A stretch of DNA of 64,000 bases, from assembly GCA_001704575.1 (NCBI GenBank), contig MCAW01000003.1, positions 199,886-263,885 on the forward strand, in the 5' to 3' direction. Below, piece by piece: positions 52,818 through 62,168 of this stretch (positions are counted from its first letter, which is position 1; each line of letters starts with the position of its first letter). The notes below the pieces were generated by a model. That model saw only the letters and a list, made by a program, of their open reading frames with translations. It made no database searches and had not been told where the DNA came from. Source of the stretch: Methylophilales bacterium LSUCC0135 (lineage in GTDB: Bacteria > Pseudomonadota > Gammaproteobacteria > Burkholderiales > Methylophilaceae). Made by a program: the position numbers and the translations under genes.

Positions 52818-55415
52818 TCAAGCCATTTTCGGGGAGGTTTTGGCCGAAGCCTGCTCAGGTCTTGAAGCGATGACCTGGCAGGCCACCGCGCTGATATAAG
52901 GCAGGGATTGCAGACTCAGCATCGCCACCCATAACCGCGCATCCAAGTTCTCCACACCACGCGTCATCAGCATTGCGCCGGCAGCCAGAATCAGTGCGAT
53001 CAACAGCAGCAATTCTTCCCGCACCGGCTCGATGATGGCCATCTTGCCGGCAACCAGACCCTTGCCCTTGGCAGTGGGTTTGAAGATGCCGTCTTTCTTC
53101 ACCAGGCCGAGAACGATGCCCTGGGCGATGGCGTGCGACAGCCCGAGACTGGCGAGCGATGCGCCGAAAATATCCTTCCAGCTGCAATTCATGGTCCTGC
53201 GATAAAGTATCGGACCCATCGCGGCCTTGATTACGAGAAAACACAAAATAGGCATCAGCATGATGCTCATTGGCAGGCTGAAGGCTTTCGGAAATGCCAA
53301 CATGGCGATGGTCCAGCCGATGGAACCCAGTGTGAAGAACAGTTGCAGCGCATCGCCAAGCCAGCCGAACCAGCCGGTGAGAAAGTGGTAGCGCTGGCCG
53401 GCGTTCAGGGTGGATTTGCCGAGCAGTTTGGGCAGATGGTGTTTGAGAATCTGCATGGCGCCGAACGCCCAGCGGAATCGCTGCGACTTCAAGGCCTTGT
53501 AGTTCGCGGGTGTAAGGCCGCGGCCGAAGGTCTCATCGACGTAGCGCAGCTCCATGCCTTCTTCCAGCAGGCGTAGCCCCAGCTCGGTGTCTTCGCAGAT
53601 GCACCATTCAGACCAGCCGCCGACGTCTTCCAGCGATTGCCTGCGCACCAGCGTCATGGTGCCGTGCTGGATCAGCGCATTGCGCTCATGGCGGTGATGC
53701 ATGCCGGTGCGGAAAAAGCCTTCGAATTCCCAGTTGCACATGCGTCGGAAGAAATTGTGTTCCCAGTCGCGATGCGCCTGCGGTGCCTGCACCACGGCGA
53801 CCTGCTGCTCGGCGAAATGGGGGATCAGCACTGCCAGCCAGTCCGGCGTTACGACATAATCGGCATCGACCACGCCGATGACCTCTGCGCGCGGATCGGT
53901 TTGCTGCAGCGCGAAATTCAGAGCGCCGGCCTTGAAACCGGGCCATTGCGGAAGATGGAAGAAACGGAAGTTGGCAGGAAGCGTTGCCATGTAGGCTTCT
54001 ACGGGTTTCCATAGTGCTTCGTCCCGAGTGTTGTTGTCTACAACGATAACCTCGAAATGGGTATATTTCAGCTTCGCCAGGCTTTCGATGGTGGCGATGA
54101 CCATTTGCGGCGGTTCGTTGTAACAGGCCAGATGCACGGAAACGAATTTCTCGCGCTCCGGTGGCAGCGGCTGCGCGCGTTTGTAAAAACGCCGCCAGCC
54201 GCCCTTGAACATCACCTCGCTGAACTCAACGCCATAAATCATCAGCACGGCCGATGTCATCAGCATGGCGACGATGAGTCCCAGCAGGATGACGAAATCG
54301 CGTAGCGTGTAGTAATAATCGCCGGGCAGGTTCCAGGCGATCACCAGCGTGGTGACGCAGGCCTGCATCAGTACCGCCATGGAAATGCGGCCACCCGCGC
54401 GCCAGTGACGGAAGCGCCAGGCGATGAAAACAACCGGGATGAAAGCGAGCAGGGTGGACCATGCGGCCTTGCTGATCCAGCGGCTGTCTCTCGGCACGGC
54501 CCCGGCCAGCGAATACTTGGGCTGGCGCTCGACGTCGAACATGCCCCAGTAAGGGCCTGCCCAGCCTTCGATATTGACCTTCCACGGCTGGTCGATGGCT
54601 TCCATCAGGTAGTAGTCGTAATCCTGAAAAGCGGTTTTAGCGAGAAATTCCCGCACGAATCTGGCCTGATTGACCTGCGATGCGACCGAAGCCCCGATCG
54701 CCGGTCCGCGACTGGGCCAGCCGATTTCCGTGATGACGATTTTCTTGCGCGGATAGGCTGCCATCAGTTCCTTGTAACGCTCGATGGCATAATCGACGGC
54801 GCCTTCAATCGGCACGCCTTCATGGTAGGGCAGCAGGTGTACGGCAATGAAATCCACATGTTTGACCAGCCCCGGGTTCTTCAGCCACACATGCCAGGGT
54901 TCCGCCGTAGAGACCGGCAGCCTGGTTTGTGCCTTGACCTGGTCGATGTAGATCAAGAGTTCCGGCACCGAAACATCATTACGCAACAGCGCTTCGTTGC
55001 CGATGATGAGCCGCTCGATATTCGGTTGCAGCGCCACCTGTGCCAGCAGGGTTTCGATTTCGCGCTGGCTGTCTTCGGCAACCGGGCTGATCCAGGCGCC
55101 GGCCGTGACCATGAGGCCGTTCGCCTCCGCCAGTGCGACGACTTCAGGGTTCTCGACCGCGCCGTAGGTTCTGATGCGCTTGGTATAGGGCTTCAGCATC
55201 TGCAGATCCGCAAGCAGTTGCTCCCGGCTCGGATAAGTCTTTTCCAGCGGGCTTTGATCCTGCTGGAAACCGCTATAGGCGAAGCCCTGCACCATGGGCG
55301 GCGCGTCTGTCAGCGGCAGAGCGCGATTGATGACGAACCAGAGACTGAAGTGTGCGGCAGCAATCGCCAGCGCAAACAGCAGCGGCATGGCGTAGCGTTT
55401 GGTCAAGTTGATCAT
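52818..55415 (-). CDS. NdvB-like beta-glucan synthase (GH17-like domain fused to GT2)
   Basis: 865 residues. N-terminal membrane helix (about 10-30); GH17-like periplasmic domain about 38-310 (GFAYSGFQQDQSPLEKTYPS, IIGNEALLRNDV, ITEIGWPSRGPAIGA with the conserved Glu); helices about 325-405; cytoplasmic GT2 domain about 430-660 with VHLACYNEPPQMV, GVVDADYVV, DTELGLRLLEEG and QRFRWAFGAMQ (DxD, ED and QxxRW motifs); then five to six helices. The same layout is known in Pseudomonas NdvB, which makes cyclic beta-1,3-linked periplasmic glucans tied to biofilm antibiotic tolerance. It overlaps the next GH17 gene by 4 bp (ATGA). Confidence 0.9.
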   Translation of the reverse strand: MINLTKRYAMPLLFALAIAAAHFSLWFVINRALPLTDAPPMVQGFAYSGFQQDQSPLEKTYPSREQLLADLQMLKPYTKRIRTYGAVENPEVVALAEANGLMVTAGAWISPVAEDSQREIETLLAQVALQPNIERLIIGNEALLRNDVSVPELLIYIDQVKAQTRLPVSTAEPWHVWLKNPGLVKHVDFIAVHLLPYHEGVPIEGAVDYAIERYKELMAAYPRKKIVITEIGWPSRGPAIGASVASQVNQARFVREFLAKTAFQDYDYYLMEAIDQPWKVNIEGWAGPYWGMFDVERQPKYSLAGAVPRDSRWISKAAWSTLLAFIPVVFIAWRFRHWRAGGRISMAVLMQACVTTLVIAWNLPGDYYYTLRDFVILLGLIVAMLMTSAVLMIYGVEFSEVMFKGGWRRFYKRAQPLPPEREKFVSVHLACYNEPPQMVIATIESLAKLKYTHFEVIVVDNNTRDEALWKPVEAYMATLPANFRFFHLPQWPGFKAGALNFALQQTDPRAEVIGVVDADYVVTPDWLAVLIPHFAEQQVAVVQAPQAHRDWEHNFFRRMCNWEFEGFFRTGMHHRHERNALIQHGTMTLVRRQSLEDVGGWSEWCICEDTELGLRLLEEGMELRYVDETFGRGLTPANYKALKSQRFRWAFGAMQILKHHLPKLLGKSTLNAGQRYHFLTGWFGWLGDALQLFFTLGSIGWTIAMLAFPKAFSLPMSIMLMPILCFLVIKAAMGPILYRRTMNCSWKDIFGASLASLGLSHAIAQGIVLGLVKKDGIFKPTAKGKGLVAGKMAIIEPVREELLLLIALILAAGAMLMTRGVENLDARLWVAMLSLQSLPYISAVACQVIASRPEQASAKTSPKMA

Positions 55416-57001
55416 GCCGCTTCACCGTGGCGGGAATGGTTACTGTTCTGGCGGCCGGCAAAGGCGAGCAGCAAGGTCAGCGTGAGCCAGGCCCAGGCAT
55501 GGTGGTTGTGCGGTTCGAACCAGATGATGCCGAGCGTGACCATGAAGGCGGCCAGCATGACGTTTGCGTGGTACCGCGAAAGACCGCTGACGCCGGCTGC
55601 GCCCGGTACCAGACCGAAAACCACGGCAGGCAGAATGAACAGGCTGACCGGAAAATCGCGGTAGCGGCCATCAATCAGCAATAACAGGCTGGCGATCAGC
55701 GCCGCTATCGCCAGCAGCCAAAGGCTGATCTGGATACACCGGCGCGCTGCATGGCTGGATTTCAGCATGTATGCCGGCAGTGCCAGCAAACCGAGCCAGC
55801 CGGCGGCAGCGAGGCCGCCGAGCGCCAGCCACTCCTGCAGATCGCGGCATGCTGCAGACAGATAGCCGGCTTGTAGGCAGACAACGAGGCCGGCGGCAGC
55901 ACCCAATGGCGCAAAGGGCAGCGTTGTCATGGCAAGCGGCTTGGCGGCTGGTGATGATGCGCCTGTCGGGCCTTTTGCTGCCCCGGCTGCCAGCAGACAG
56001 AACAGCAGCATACCGCCAAGCGCGGCAAACAAAGGCAGCCAGCCGTCCTGACGTTCCGCTACCGGGCCGCTGAAGGCAAACTTGGCTTGCAGATCGCTGT
56101 CATACAAGCCCCAATTGCCGCCTACGGTGCCTTCCAGCACGCGTTTCCAGGGCTGGTCGAAGGCTTCGATCAGATTGTAGTTCCAGCCGTTGTCGCTTGC
56201 TGCCTGCAGAAATTCACGGATATATCTGGCCTGATTGACGAGGCCAGGCGCCGAGGCGTTACGATGCCGTCCGGCACTGGGCCAGCCGGTTTCGCCGATC
56301 AGAATGGGTTTTTCAAAGGTTTCGCCCAGTCTGTGCATGACTGACCTGGCATGGGCGACGGCGTCATCGATCGATTGCGGCTCGTCTTCCCAATAAGGCA
56401 GGATATGAGCAGTCACGAAATCCACTTCGTTTTCCAGCAAGGAGTTTTTCAGCCAGAACTCCCAAACGTCGGCATAAGTGACCGGAACGCCGCTGTAATC
56501 GCGGGCTCGCTTGATGTAGGCGCGCAGCTTTTCCGGCGGCTGTTCCTGGCGCAACAGCACTTCGTTGCCGACTACCAGCGCGCGGATGACTTCCGGCCTT
56601 TCGCGCGCCAGCTCGATGGCACGGGTCAATTCCTTGTCGTTGTCGGCGTCGGTCCAGCCGATCCATACACCAAGCAATACTTCGAGATCAAGTTCTGCAG
56701 CTGCCTCGGGCACGTAATCCAGGCCCTGGCCGACGGAATACGTGCGCACGCAATCGAAGCGCTCGGCCAGCAGCGCCAGATCATGCCTGATCTGCGCCTG
56801 ACTGATATGTGTGCCGGGCACGAAAGGGCTGCTGCCCGGTGTGTAATAAGGCGCATAAGAAGCGCATTGCAGTTTCTGGTTCCAGGACAGTTGGGGAGCA
56901 AGAATGTCGACAGGGCGGTTGTGCGACCAGAACCATGCCGAAAGCAGCGCCAGCAGAAGCAGGTTGAACAGGCCGAATAGCCAGAGTTTTTGACGTGACA
57001 T
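55412..57001 (-). CDS. GH17-like membrane protein, NdvC-type glucan-modifying enzyme
   Basis: 529 residues from the ATG at 57001 (MSRQKLWLFG; ten codons upstream unsupported). An N-terminal anchor (about 5-25) is followed by a GH17-like domain about 45-310 (ISQAQIRHDLALLAERFDCV, VVGNEVLLRQEQPPEK, ILIGETGWPSAGRHRNA) and then about eight membrane helices to the C-terminus. It is the first gene of a two-gene operon with the NdvB-like synthase. In Bradyrhizobium, NdvC with the same fold introduces beta-1,6 links in the cyclic glucan; the same role is inferred here. Confidence 0.85.
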   Translation of the reverse strand: MSRQKLWLFGLFNLLLLALLSAWFWSHNRPVDILAPQLSWNQKLQCASYAPYYTPGSSPFVPGTHISQAQIRHDLALLAERFDCVRTYSVGQGLDYVPEAAAELDLEVLLGVWIGWTDADNDKELTRAIELARERPEVIRALVVGNEVLLRQEQPPEKLRAYIKRARDYSGVPVTYADVWEFWLKNSLLENEVDFVTAHILPYWEDEPQSIDDAVAHARSVMHRLGETFEKPILIGETGWPSAGRHRNASAPGLVNQARYIREFLQAASDNGWNYNLIEAFDQPWKRVLEGTVGGNWGLYDSDLQAKFAFSGPVAERQDGWLPLFAALGGMLLFCLLAAGAAKGPTGASSPAAKPLAMTTLPFAPLGAAAGLVVCLQAGYLSAACRDLQEWLALGGLAAAGWLGLLALPAYMLKSSHAARRCIQISLWLLAIAALIASLLLLIDGRYRDFPVSLFILPAVVFGLVPGAAGVSGLSRYHANVMLAAFMVTLGIIWFEPHNHHAWAWLTLTLLLAFAGRQNSNHSRHGEAA

Positions 57002-57204
57002 GAAAGCTCGATCAGGAATGTGTTTCAGCAAATATTGCCGTTGCCGTTCGCGGTTGCGCGAGGGCGCATATCAGACCACAAACTGTCTTGACTCGCAACT
57101 GAAAAAAGTAGTTCAAACAAATAGTTCGGCGTGCATTCTCGCGCTACAAATCGTGCTCGGTACGCCCTGCTCAAGAACCTGAATTTTATTCATCAAGAAA
57201 CCCC

Positions 57205-57666
57205 ATGAAACGACTCATATCTGCAACGATTTCCCTGTTCGTTTTCGCCGCGCTGCCGGCTGTCGCGCAACCGGCTTTCAACGGCATCAATTACAGCGGC
57301 AGTTATGATTGCCGGGGTGAAAACCAGCAGGTCGGCAAGTACAAACTTGAAGTCACGTTAAAGCTGAATCTCGTCAGCAGCACCGGCCGCACCGGCGTTT
57401 ACGAATACACGGCGGAAACCGAGAATTCGGTGAAGTTCTACGGCAACGCCGTCATTCGCGGCAATCAGATGGCGGCCAGTTACGTGCTCGACACCTCGCG
57501 CCGCAAAGATGAGCCCACTACCGGGCTCGCTACCCTCAAGCGCGATGCCAGTGGCCGCTGGAGCTTTTTAAGCCATTATTTCGAGCCGGATGATTTTGGC
57601 GGCAATTACGGCACTGAAACCTGCGTGATGCAGAAAAAGAAAGCTGCGGTAAAAGCAGCGGAATAA
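57205..57666 (+). CDS. Small secreted protein, unknown function
   Basis: 153 residues with a Sec signal peptide (MKRLISATISLFVFAALPAV, cleaved near AQ-PA). The mature part is beta-rich: YSGSYDCRGENQQVGKYKLE, VYEYTAETENSVKFYGNAVI and SFLSHYFEPDDFGGNYGTET. Two cysteines (in YDCRG and ETCVMQ) could form a disulfide. The lysine-rich tail (KKKAAVKAAE) may be flexible. I recognise no named family. It stands alone, convergent with queG. Confidence 0.75.
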   Translation: MKRLISATISLFVFAALPAVAQPAFNGINYSGSYDCRGENQQVGKYKLEVTLKLNLVSSTGRTGVYEYTAETENSVKFYGNAVIRGNQMAASYVLDTSRRKDEPTTGLATLKRDASGRWSFLSHYFEPDDFGGNYGTETCVMQKKKAAVKAAE

Positions 57667-57704
57667 GCTGTTGTTGTGCAGGGCGCTACTGCCGGCACCT
57701 TTGC

Positions 57705-58766
57705 TCAAAGTGCATGATGACGGGCTAGCGCCCAGGCAACGTGCTCCCTTACCACGTCTGATTCGTGATGCCTGCGTGATTGCAGTGCGCCAATCACTGC
57801 CGGTGTGCCCGGCGCATTGCCCAAGCCTACAGCGATATTGCGCAGCCATTGGATGTAGCCGATGCGGTAGATGGCGCTGCCTGCCATGTTTTCCCTGAAA
57901 GTCGCTTCGTCCCAGCCGAAAAGTTCCACCAGCGTGATGTCATCCAGCCCGTGCCGCACATTGAAATCATCCACTGCCGGCAGGCGCGCGAAACGGTTCC
58001 ACGGACAAGCCAGCTGGCAGTCGTCGCAGCCGTAGATACGGTTGCCGATCAGGGGGCGCAGCGGTTCCGGAATGCTGTCTTTCAGTTCAATCGTGAGATA
58101 GGAAATGCAGCGCCGCGCATCGACTTCGTAGGGCGCGACAATGGCCTGGGTCGGGCAGATATCGATGCAGGCGTTGCAGGTGCCGCAGTGGTTCTGCCCG
58201 GGAGTATCGACCGGCAGCGGCAGGTCGGTGTAGATTTCCCCCAGAAAAAACCAGGAGCCGGCCTCGCGCGACAGCAGCAGGGTGTGCTTGCCACGCCAGC
58301 CTAGCCCGGCTTTCTGCGCCAGTTCGACCTCCAGCACCGGCGCGCTGTCGGTAAACACGCGATAACCGAAATCGCCGGCACGGGCGCCTATGCGGTCGCA
58401 CAACTTTTGCAGGCGGCTGCGCAATACCTTGTGATAATCGCGCCCAAGCGCATAACGAGAAATAAAGGCGCGTTCGCCATCCTGCATGACGGTTTCGCTG
58501 TCTTTGGCATCCGGCGGCAGATAATCCATGCGCGCCGAGATGATGCGCACCGTACCCGGCACCAGTTCGGACGGACGGGTTCGTTTATCGCCATGTTTTG
58601 CCATATAATCCATAGCACCATGAAAACTCTTGGCCACCCAAGCGCGATGCGCCTCTTCAGCCTGACTCAGATCGGTATCGGTAATTCCGACCGCGCTGAA
58701 GCCGAGCTCGATGCCCCAGCGCTTGATGTCGTCGGCGAGGCCGGATAGGTCGTTTGGATTCAACAT
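57705..58766 (-). CDS. queG: Epoxyqueuosine reductase
   Basis: Last step of queuosine tRNA modification: cobalamin and [4Fe-4S]-dependent reduction of epoxyqueuosine. 353 residues from the ATG at 58766. Conserved N-terminal domain (FSAVGITDTDLSQAEEAHRA), RVFTDSAPVLEVELAQKAGL with the catalytic Asp, and two cluster motifs: CGTCNACIDICPTQAI and CDDCQLACPWNRFA. The C-terminal HEAT-like part ends ALARHHAL. The start codon overlaps that of tsaE on the other strand, sharing the CATG at 58764-58767. Confidence 0.96.
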   Translation of the reverse strand: MLNPNDLSGLADDIKRWGIELGFSAVGITDTDLSQAEEAHRAWVAKSFHGAMDYMAKHGDKRTRPSELVPGTVRIISARMDYLPPDAKDSETVMQDGERAFISRYALGRDYHKVLRSRLQKLCDRIGARAGDFGYRVFTDSAPVLEVELAQKAGLGWRGKHTLLLSREAGSWFFLGEIYTDLPLPVDTPGQNHCGTCNACIDICPTQAIVAPYEVDARRCISYLTIELKDSIPEPLRPLIGNRIYGCDDCQLACPWNRFARLPAVDDFNVRHGLDDITLVELFGWDEATFRENMAGSAIYRIGYIQWLRNIAVGLGNAPGTPAVIGALQSRRHHESDVVREHVAWALARHHAL

Positions 58767-59253
58767 GAGCAAGGATTTTACACGTTACCTGCCGGATGAA
58801 GCAGCGACGCTGGCCGCAGGCGCCCGCTTTGCCGGCGGCTTGATGCCGGGCCTGACCATTTATCTGCACGGCGATCTCGGAGCCGGCAAAACCACATTCG
58901 TGCGGGGCCTGTTGCATGGGCTGGGGCATGCAGGCAAGGTCAAGAGCCCGACCTACACATTGGTTGAACCTTATGTGATTTCGAGGTTCAATATCTATCA
59001 CTTTGACTTGTATAGGTTTGCCGACCCGGAAGAATGGGATGCTGCCGGCTTCAGGGATTATTTCAACCCGCAGACCATCTGCCTGGTCGAGTGGCCGGAA
59101 AAAGCGGGCGATCTGATTCCGCAAGCGGATATCGACGTCAGCCTCTGCCCGGAAAACACCGGCAGAACACTGCATATTCGCGCCAATTCAAATCAGGCGG
59201 TCGCATGTCTGGAGGCCATGATTGCAAAAACGGGCAACGATGAGATTATTTAG
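58765..59253 (+). CDS. tsaE: tRNA t6A modification ATPase TsaE
   Basis: ATPase of the TsaBDE complex that makes N6-threonylcarbamoyl-adenosine in ANN-reading tRNAs. 162 residues from the ATG at 58765. Walker A GDLGAGKTTFVRGLLHGLG (about 36-54), switch-like SPTYTLVEPY and the metal/ATP region HFDLYRFADPEEW, plus CLVEWPEKAG. The longer frame to 58711 would run over queG. Its 3' end overlaps the amidase start by 14 bp; tsaE-amiC pairing is common in proteobacteria. Confidence 0.95.
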   Translation: MSKDFTRYLPDEAATLAAGARFAGGLMPGLTIYLHGDLGAGKTTFVRGLLHGLGHAGKVKSPTYTLVEPYVISRFNIYHFDLYRFADPEEWDAAGFRDYFNPQTICLVEWPEKAGDLIPQADIDVSLCPENTGRTLHIRANSNQAVACLEAMIAKTGNDEII

Positions 59254-60607
59254 CGCACGCAACATCCTGACAATCGCCGGGCTTCTCGGCATTCTGCTGT
59301 TGTCCGGCATTGCCAACGCCGCGCTCAGCATCACTGCCACGCGCGTCTGGCCGGCAGCCGATTACACCCGCATCACCCTCGAAGCCACCCAGCCCATCGT
59401 CCACAGCATGATCATGCTGAAGGATCCCGAACGGCTGGTGATTGACCTGCAGCAGGCGGATATCAGCCCGGAACTCAAGAGCCTCTCTGAAAAGATACAG
59501 CCTGACGACCCCTATATCCGTCAGGTGCGCGTCGGCAATTTCAAACCCGGCGTTGTGCGCGTGGTGGTCGACCTCAAATCCGAGATACGGCCTGAAATCT
59601 TCCAGTTGCCGCCGGCAGGCGAATACCAGCACCGGCTCGTGCTCGACATCTATCCGCTGGTAGACCCGCTGATGGCGCTGCTGCAACAGCGCGATGGCTT
59701 GCAAACCGCGCCCAGCCTCGAAATGACGCCGGAAATCGCCAGCACCAGCCCGCCTGCCACAGCAAATGCGGAACAGGCGATAGCCGCCAATATCCCTCAG
59801 GCGTTACCACAAGCTCCGGCCATCACAGACAAACTGGCGGATAAAGCGACAGATAAAGTAATAGACAAACCTTATGACGGCCGTATGGTGACGATTGCCA
59901 TCGACCCCGGCCACGGCGGTGAAGACCCCGGCGCCATCGGCGCCAGAGGTAGCCGCGAAAAAGACATCACGCTATCAATTGCGCAAAAACTCAAGGCGCA
60001 GATCGACAAAGAACCCAATATGCGTGCCATCCTCACCCGCGACGGCGATTACTTCCTGCCGCTCAACAGCCGCGTGCAGAAGGCCCGCAAGGTGCAGGCC
60101 GATCTCTTCATTTCGATTCACGCCGATGCCTTCACCCGCCGTGAAGCCAACGGCTCCTCCGTCTTTGCCCTCTCAGAACGCGGCGCCACCAGTGCCTTTG
60201 CGCGATATCTGGCGCAAAAGGAAAACGAATCCGACCTCATCGGCGGCGTCAGCATCAACGTCAAGGACCCGCATCTGGCCCGTACGCTACTCGATCTCTC
60301 GCAAACCGCCACCATCAACGACAGCCTCAAACTCGGCCAGGCCGTGCTCGGCCATCTCGGCGAAATCAACCGCCTGCACAAACCGCGCGTCGAACAAGCC
60401 GGATTCGCTGTGCTGAAAGCGCCCGATATCCCCTCCATCCTGGTCGAGACCGCCTTCATCAGCAACCCGGAAGAAGAAAAGCGTCTCAACGACCCCGTTT
60501 ATCAGTACAAAATGGCCGCCTCCATCCTGTCCGGCATCAAGAAATACTTCTCCAGCAACCCGCCGTTATCGAAATCACGCATGGCCGAATCGAGATTTGC
60601 GGATTGA
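59240..60607 (+). CDS. amiC: N-acetylmuramoyl-L-alanine amidase, AmiC/AmiB type
   Basis: Periplasmic zinc amidase that cleaves peptidoglycan at the division septum. 455 residues from the ATG at 59240. Signal peptide about 1-30 (ends IANA-AL), AMIN targeting domain about 32-140 (ITATRVWPAADYTRITLEAT), an Ala/Pro linker with a repeated DKATDK/ADKATD motif, and the Amidase_3 domain from about 215: VTIAIDPGHGGEDPGAIGAR (zinc His and Glu), FISIHADAFTRREA, ILVETAFISNPEEEKRL with the catalytic Glu. A regulatory helix lies between. Activation by an EnvC- or NlpD-like partner is expected. Its 3' end overlaps the restriction-modification remnant. Confidence 0.95.
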   Translation: MRLFSARNILTIAGLLGILLLSGIANAALSITATRVWPAADYTRITLEATQPIVHSMIMLKDPERLVIDLQQADISPELKSLSEKIQPDDPYIRQVRVGNFKPGVVRVVVDLKSEIRPEIFQLPPAGEYQHRLVLDIYPLVDPLMALLQQRDGLQTAPSLEMTPEIASTSPPATANAEQAIAANIPQALPQAPAITDKLADKATDKVIDKPYDGRMVTIAIDPGHGGEDPGAIGARGSREKDITLSIAQKLKAQIDKEPNMRAILTRDGDYFLPLNSRVQKARKVQADLFISIHADAFTRREANGSSVFALSERGATSAFARYLAQKENESDLIGGVSINVKDPHLARTLLDLSQTATINDSLKLGQAVLGHLGEINRLHKPRVEQAGFAVLKAPDIPSILVETAFISNPEEEKRLNDPVYQYKMAASILSGIKKYFSSNPPLSKSRMAESRFAD

Positions 60608-61750
60608 AGACGCTTTAGTGGAATTAGATCAAGAGCCGCGCGCTGACTTTTCCATGCGCTGGCATGACGCCGCCAACGAGGATAGCGAAGCCAAACCCTT
60701 TCTGATCGACTTCTTCGAGATTTTCGGCATCATCAACAAGCGCCTTGCCACTTTCGAGCATGCCGTCAAAAAGCTGGGCGATAAATCCGGTTATGTCGAT
60801 CTGTTCTGGCCCGGCATTCTGCTGGTCGAGATGAAATCGTGCGGCAAGAATCTGGAGCGCGCCTTCGCGCAGGCGATGGATTATTTTCCGGGCATTGTCG
60901 AGTGCGATCTGCCGCGCTACCTGCTGGTCTGCGATTTTGCCCGTTTCAGGTTGTATGACCTGACCAACGGCAGCAGCAACGATTCACTCTGGCCGAGCTT
61001 TGCAAGAACGAGCGGCTGTTCGGTTTTATCGCCGGTTATCAGACGCAGACCATCAAGCCGCAAGACCCCATCAACATCAAGGCTGCCGAGCGCATGGGGC
61101 GGGTCGAGGCCGTGCGTGGTTTCCGTGCAGCCAGCAAGAGTGCACCTACACGCAAACTTGCGGCTACACCCACTCGATTTCATGTTGAAAACATGCCGAT
61201 TTCGCCATATCTAGTTTTGCCAGAAGTTTCTTCTGAGCGACGTGCATTTATTCCTATTGGTTACGAGCAACCTGAAGCACTTTCAAGCAACTTGGTAAGG
61301 GTCATGGCTGATGCAAACCTGCTCCATTTTGGAATATTGACTTCAACCATTCATAACGCTTGGATACGTGCCGTCTGTGGGCGGCTTAAGAGTGACTTTC
61401 GTTACTCAGTTAGTATCGTCTACAATACCTTCCTCTGGCCTGGACCCACCGGCAAGCGCGCCGCCATCGAAACCGCCGCGCAGGGCGTGCTCGATGCCCG
61501 TGCCGCGCATCAGGCCCCTTCGCTCGCCGATCTCTACGACCCGCTGACCATGCCCGCCAACCTACTGAAAGCGCATCAGGCGCTGGATGCCGCAGTCGAT
61601 GCCGCCTATGGCTACAAAGGCGCCAAGACCGCCGCCGCCCGCGTCGCATTCCTGTTCGAGCGCTATCAGCAGATCACCTCGCTGTTGCCTGCCGCCAACC
61701 TTGGCAAAACCAGAAAACCCAAAACAAAACCGGCGCAGGCCGAAGGCTGA
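60597..61750 (+). pseudogene. MmeI-like type IIL restriction-modification enzyme, deleted and frameshifted
   Basis: Intact enzymes of this family are single proteins of about 900 residues with nuclease, helical, methyltransferase and target-recognition parts. Here the first 135 codons match the N-terminal nuclease domain (FLIDFFEIFGIINKRLATFE, YVDLFWPGILLVEMKSCGKN, RYLLVCDFARFRLYDL). A frameshift near 60990 moves to the frame ELCKNERLFGFIAGYQTQTI, then INIKAAERMGR. At about 61105 the sequence jumps to VRGFRAASKSAPTRKLAATP, then HVENMPISPYLVLPEVSSER, the target-recognition and C-terminal part. The whole methyltransferase domain (no NPPY) is gone, so neither methylation nor cutting is possible. 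Confidence 0.85.
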
Positions 61751-62168
61751 CGTAGGCGTCTTTGGCTTCAGTACGTCAGCTTAACTTGAATCAAAATTCC
61801 CAATTTTCGCTATTCGCGAAAAGCGAATTATCTTTTTATTCTCAATTCTAGAATTGAGAACGCTGATAGCAGGCTATAGCCTGCTTCTTTATTGACTGGT
61901 GCAGGTTATAACTAGCATCAAACATCCCATGATGAGCGTTTTTGTTCATCCTGAACGAGAATTTTGATATGCCAGGTGTACTTTATTTCATTAATGAATT
62001 CTGCCGATTTTGGAACGTGGTTGGTGTAAAAGGTAGGCTAGGGTGAATGTTGAATTGCTCCCATGTTGATGATTCGTATGTGTAATATCTAAAAATATCA
62101 AATAAGCTTACATGATTGATCTTATTTGGTACAATTTTGAATCATAACTTTGATGCTAGGTGCAAATT
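61751..62168 (+). other. Palindrome-rich intergenic stretch
   Basis: 418 bp with no gene. Between 61804 and 61885 three structures follow one another. First come two overlapping, mutually exclusive hairpins, TTTTCGC / GCGAAAA (61804-61822) and ATTCGC / GCGAAT (61812-61828), followed by TCTTTTTATT. Next is a perfect 22-bp palindrome (61839-61860) centred on TCTAGA. Last is a perfect 18-bp palindrome (61868-61885) centred on CTATAG and followed by TCTTTA. They may end the upstream pseudogene transcript. The rest up to 62168 shows only A+T-rich promoter-like DNA. Confidence 0.55.

Noticed and set aside
54405..55664. 419-codon plus-strand frame
   Set aside because: Shadow of the NdvB-like and NdvC-like genes.
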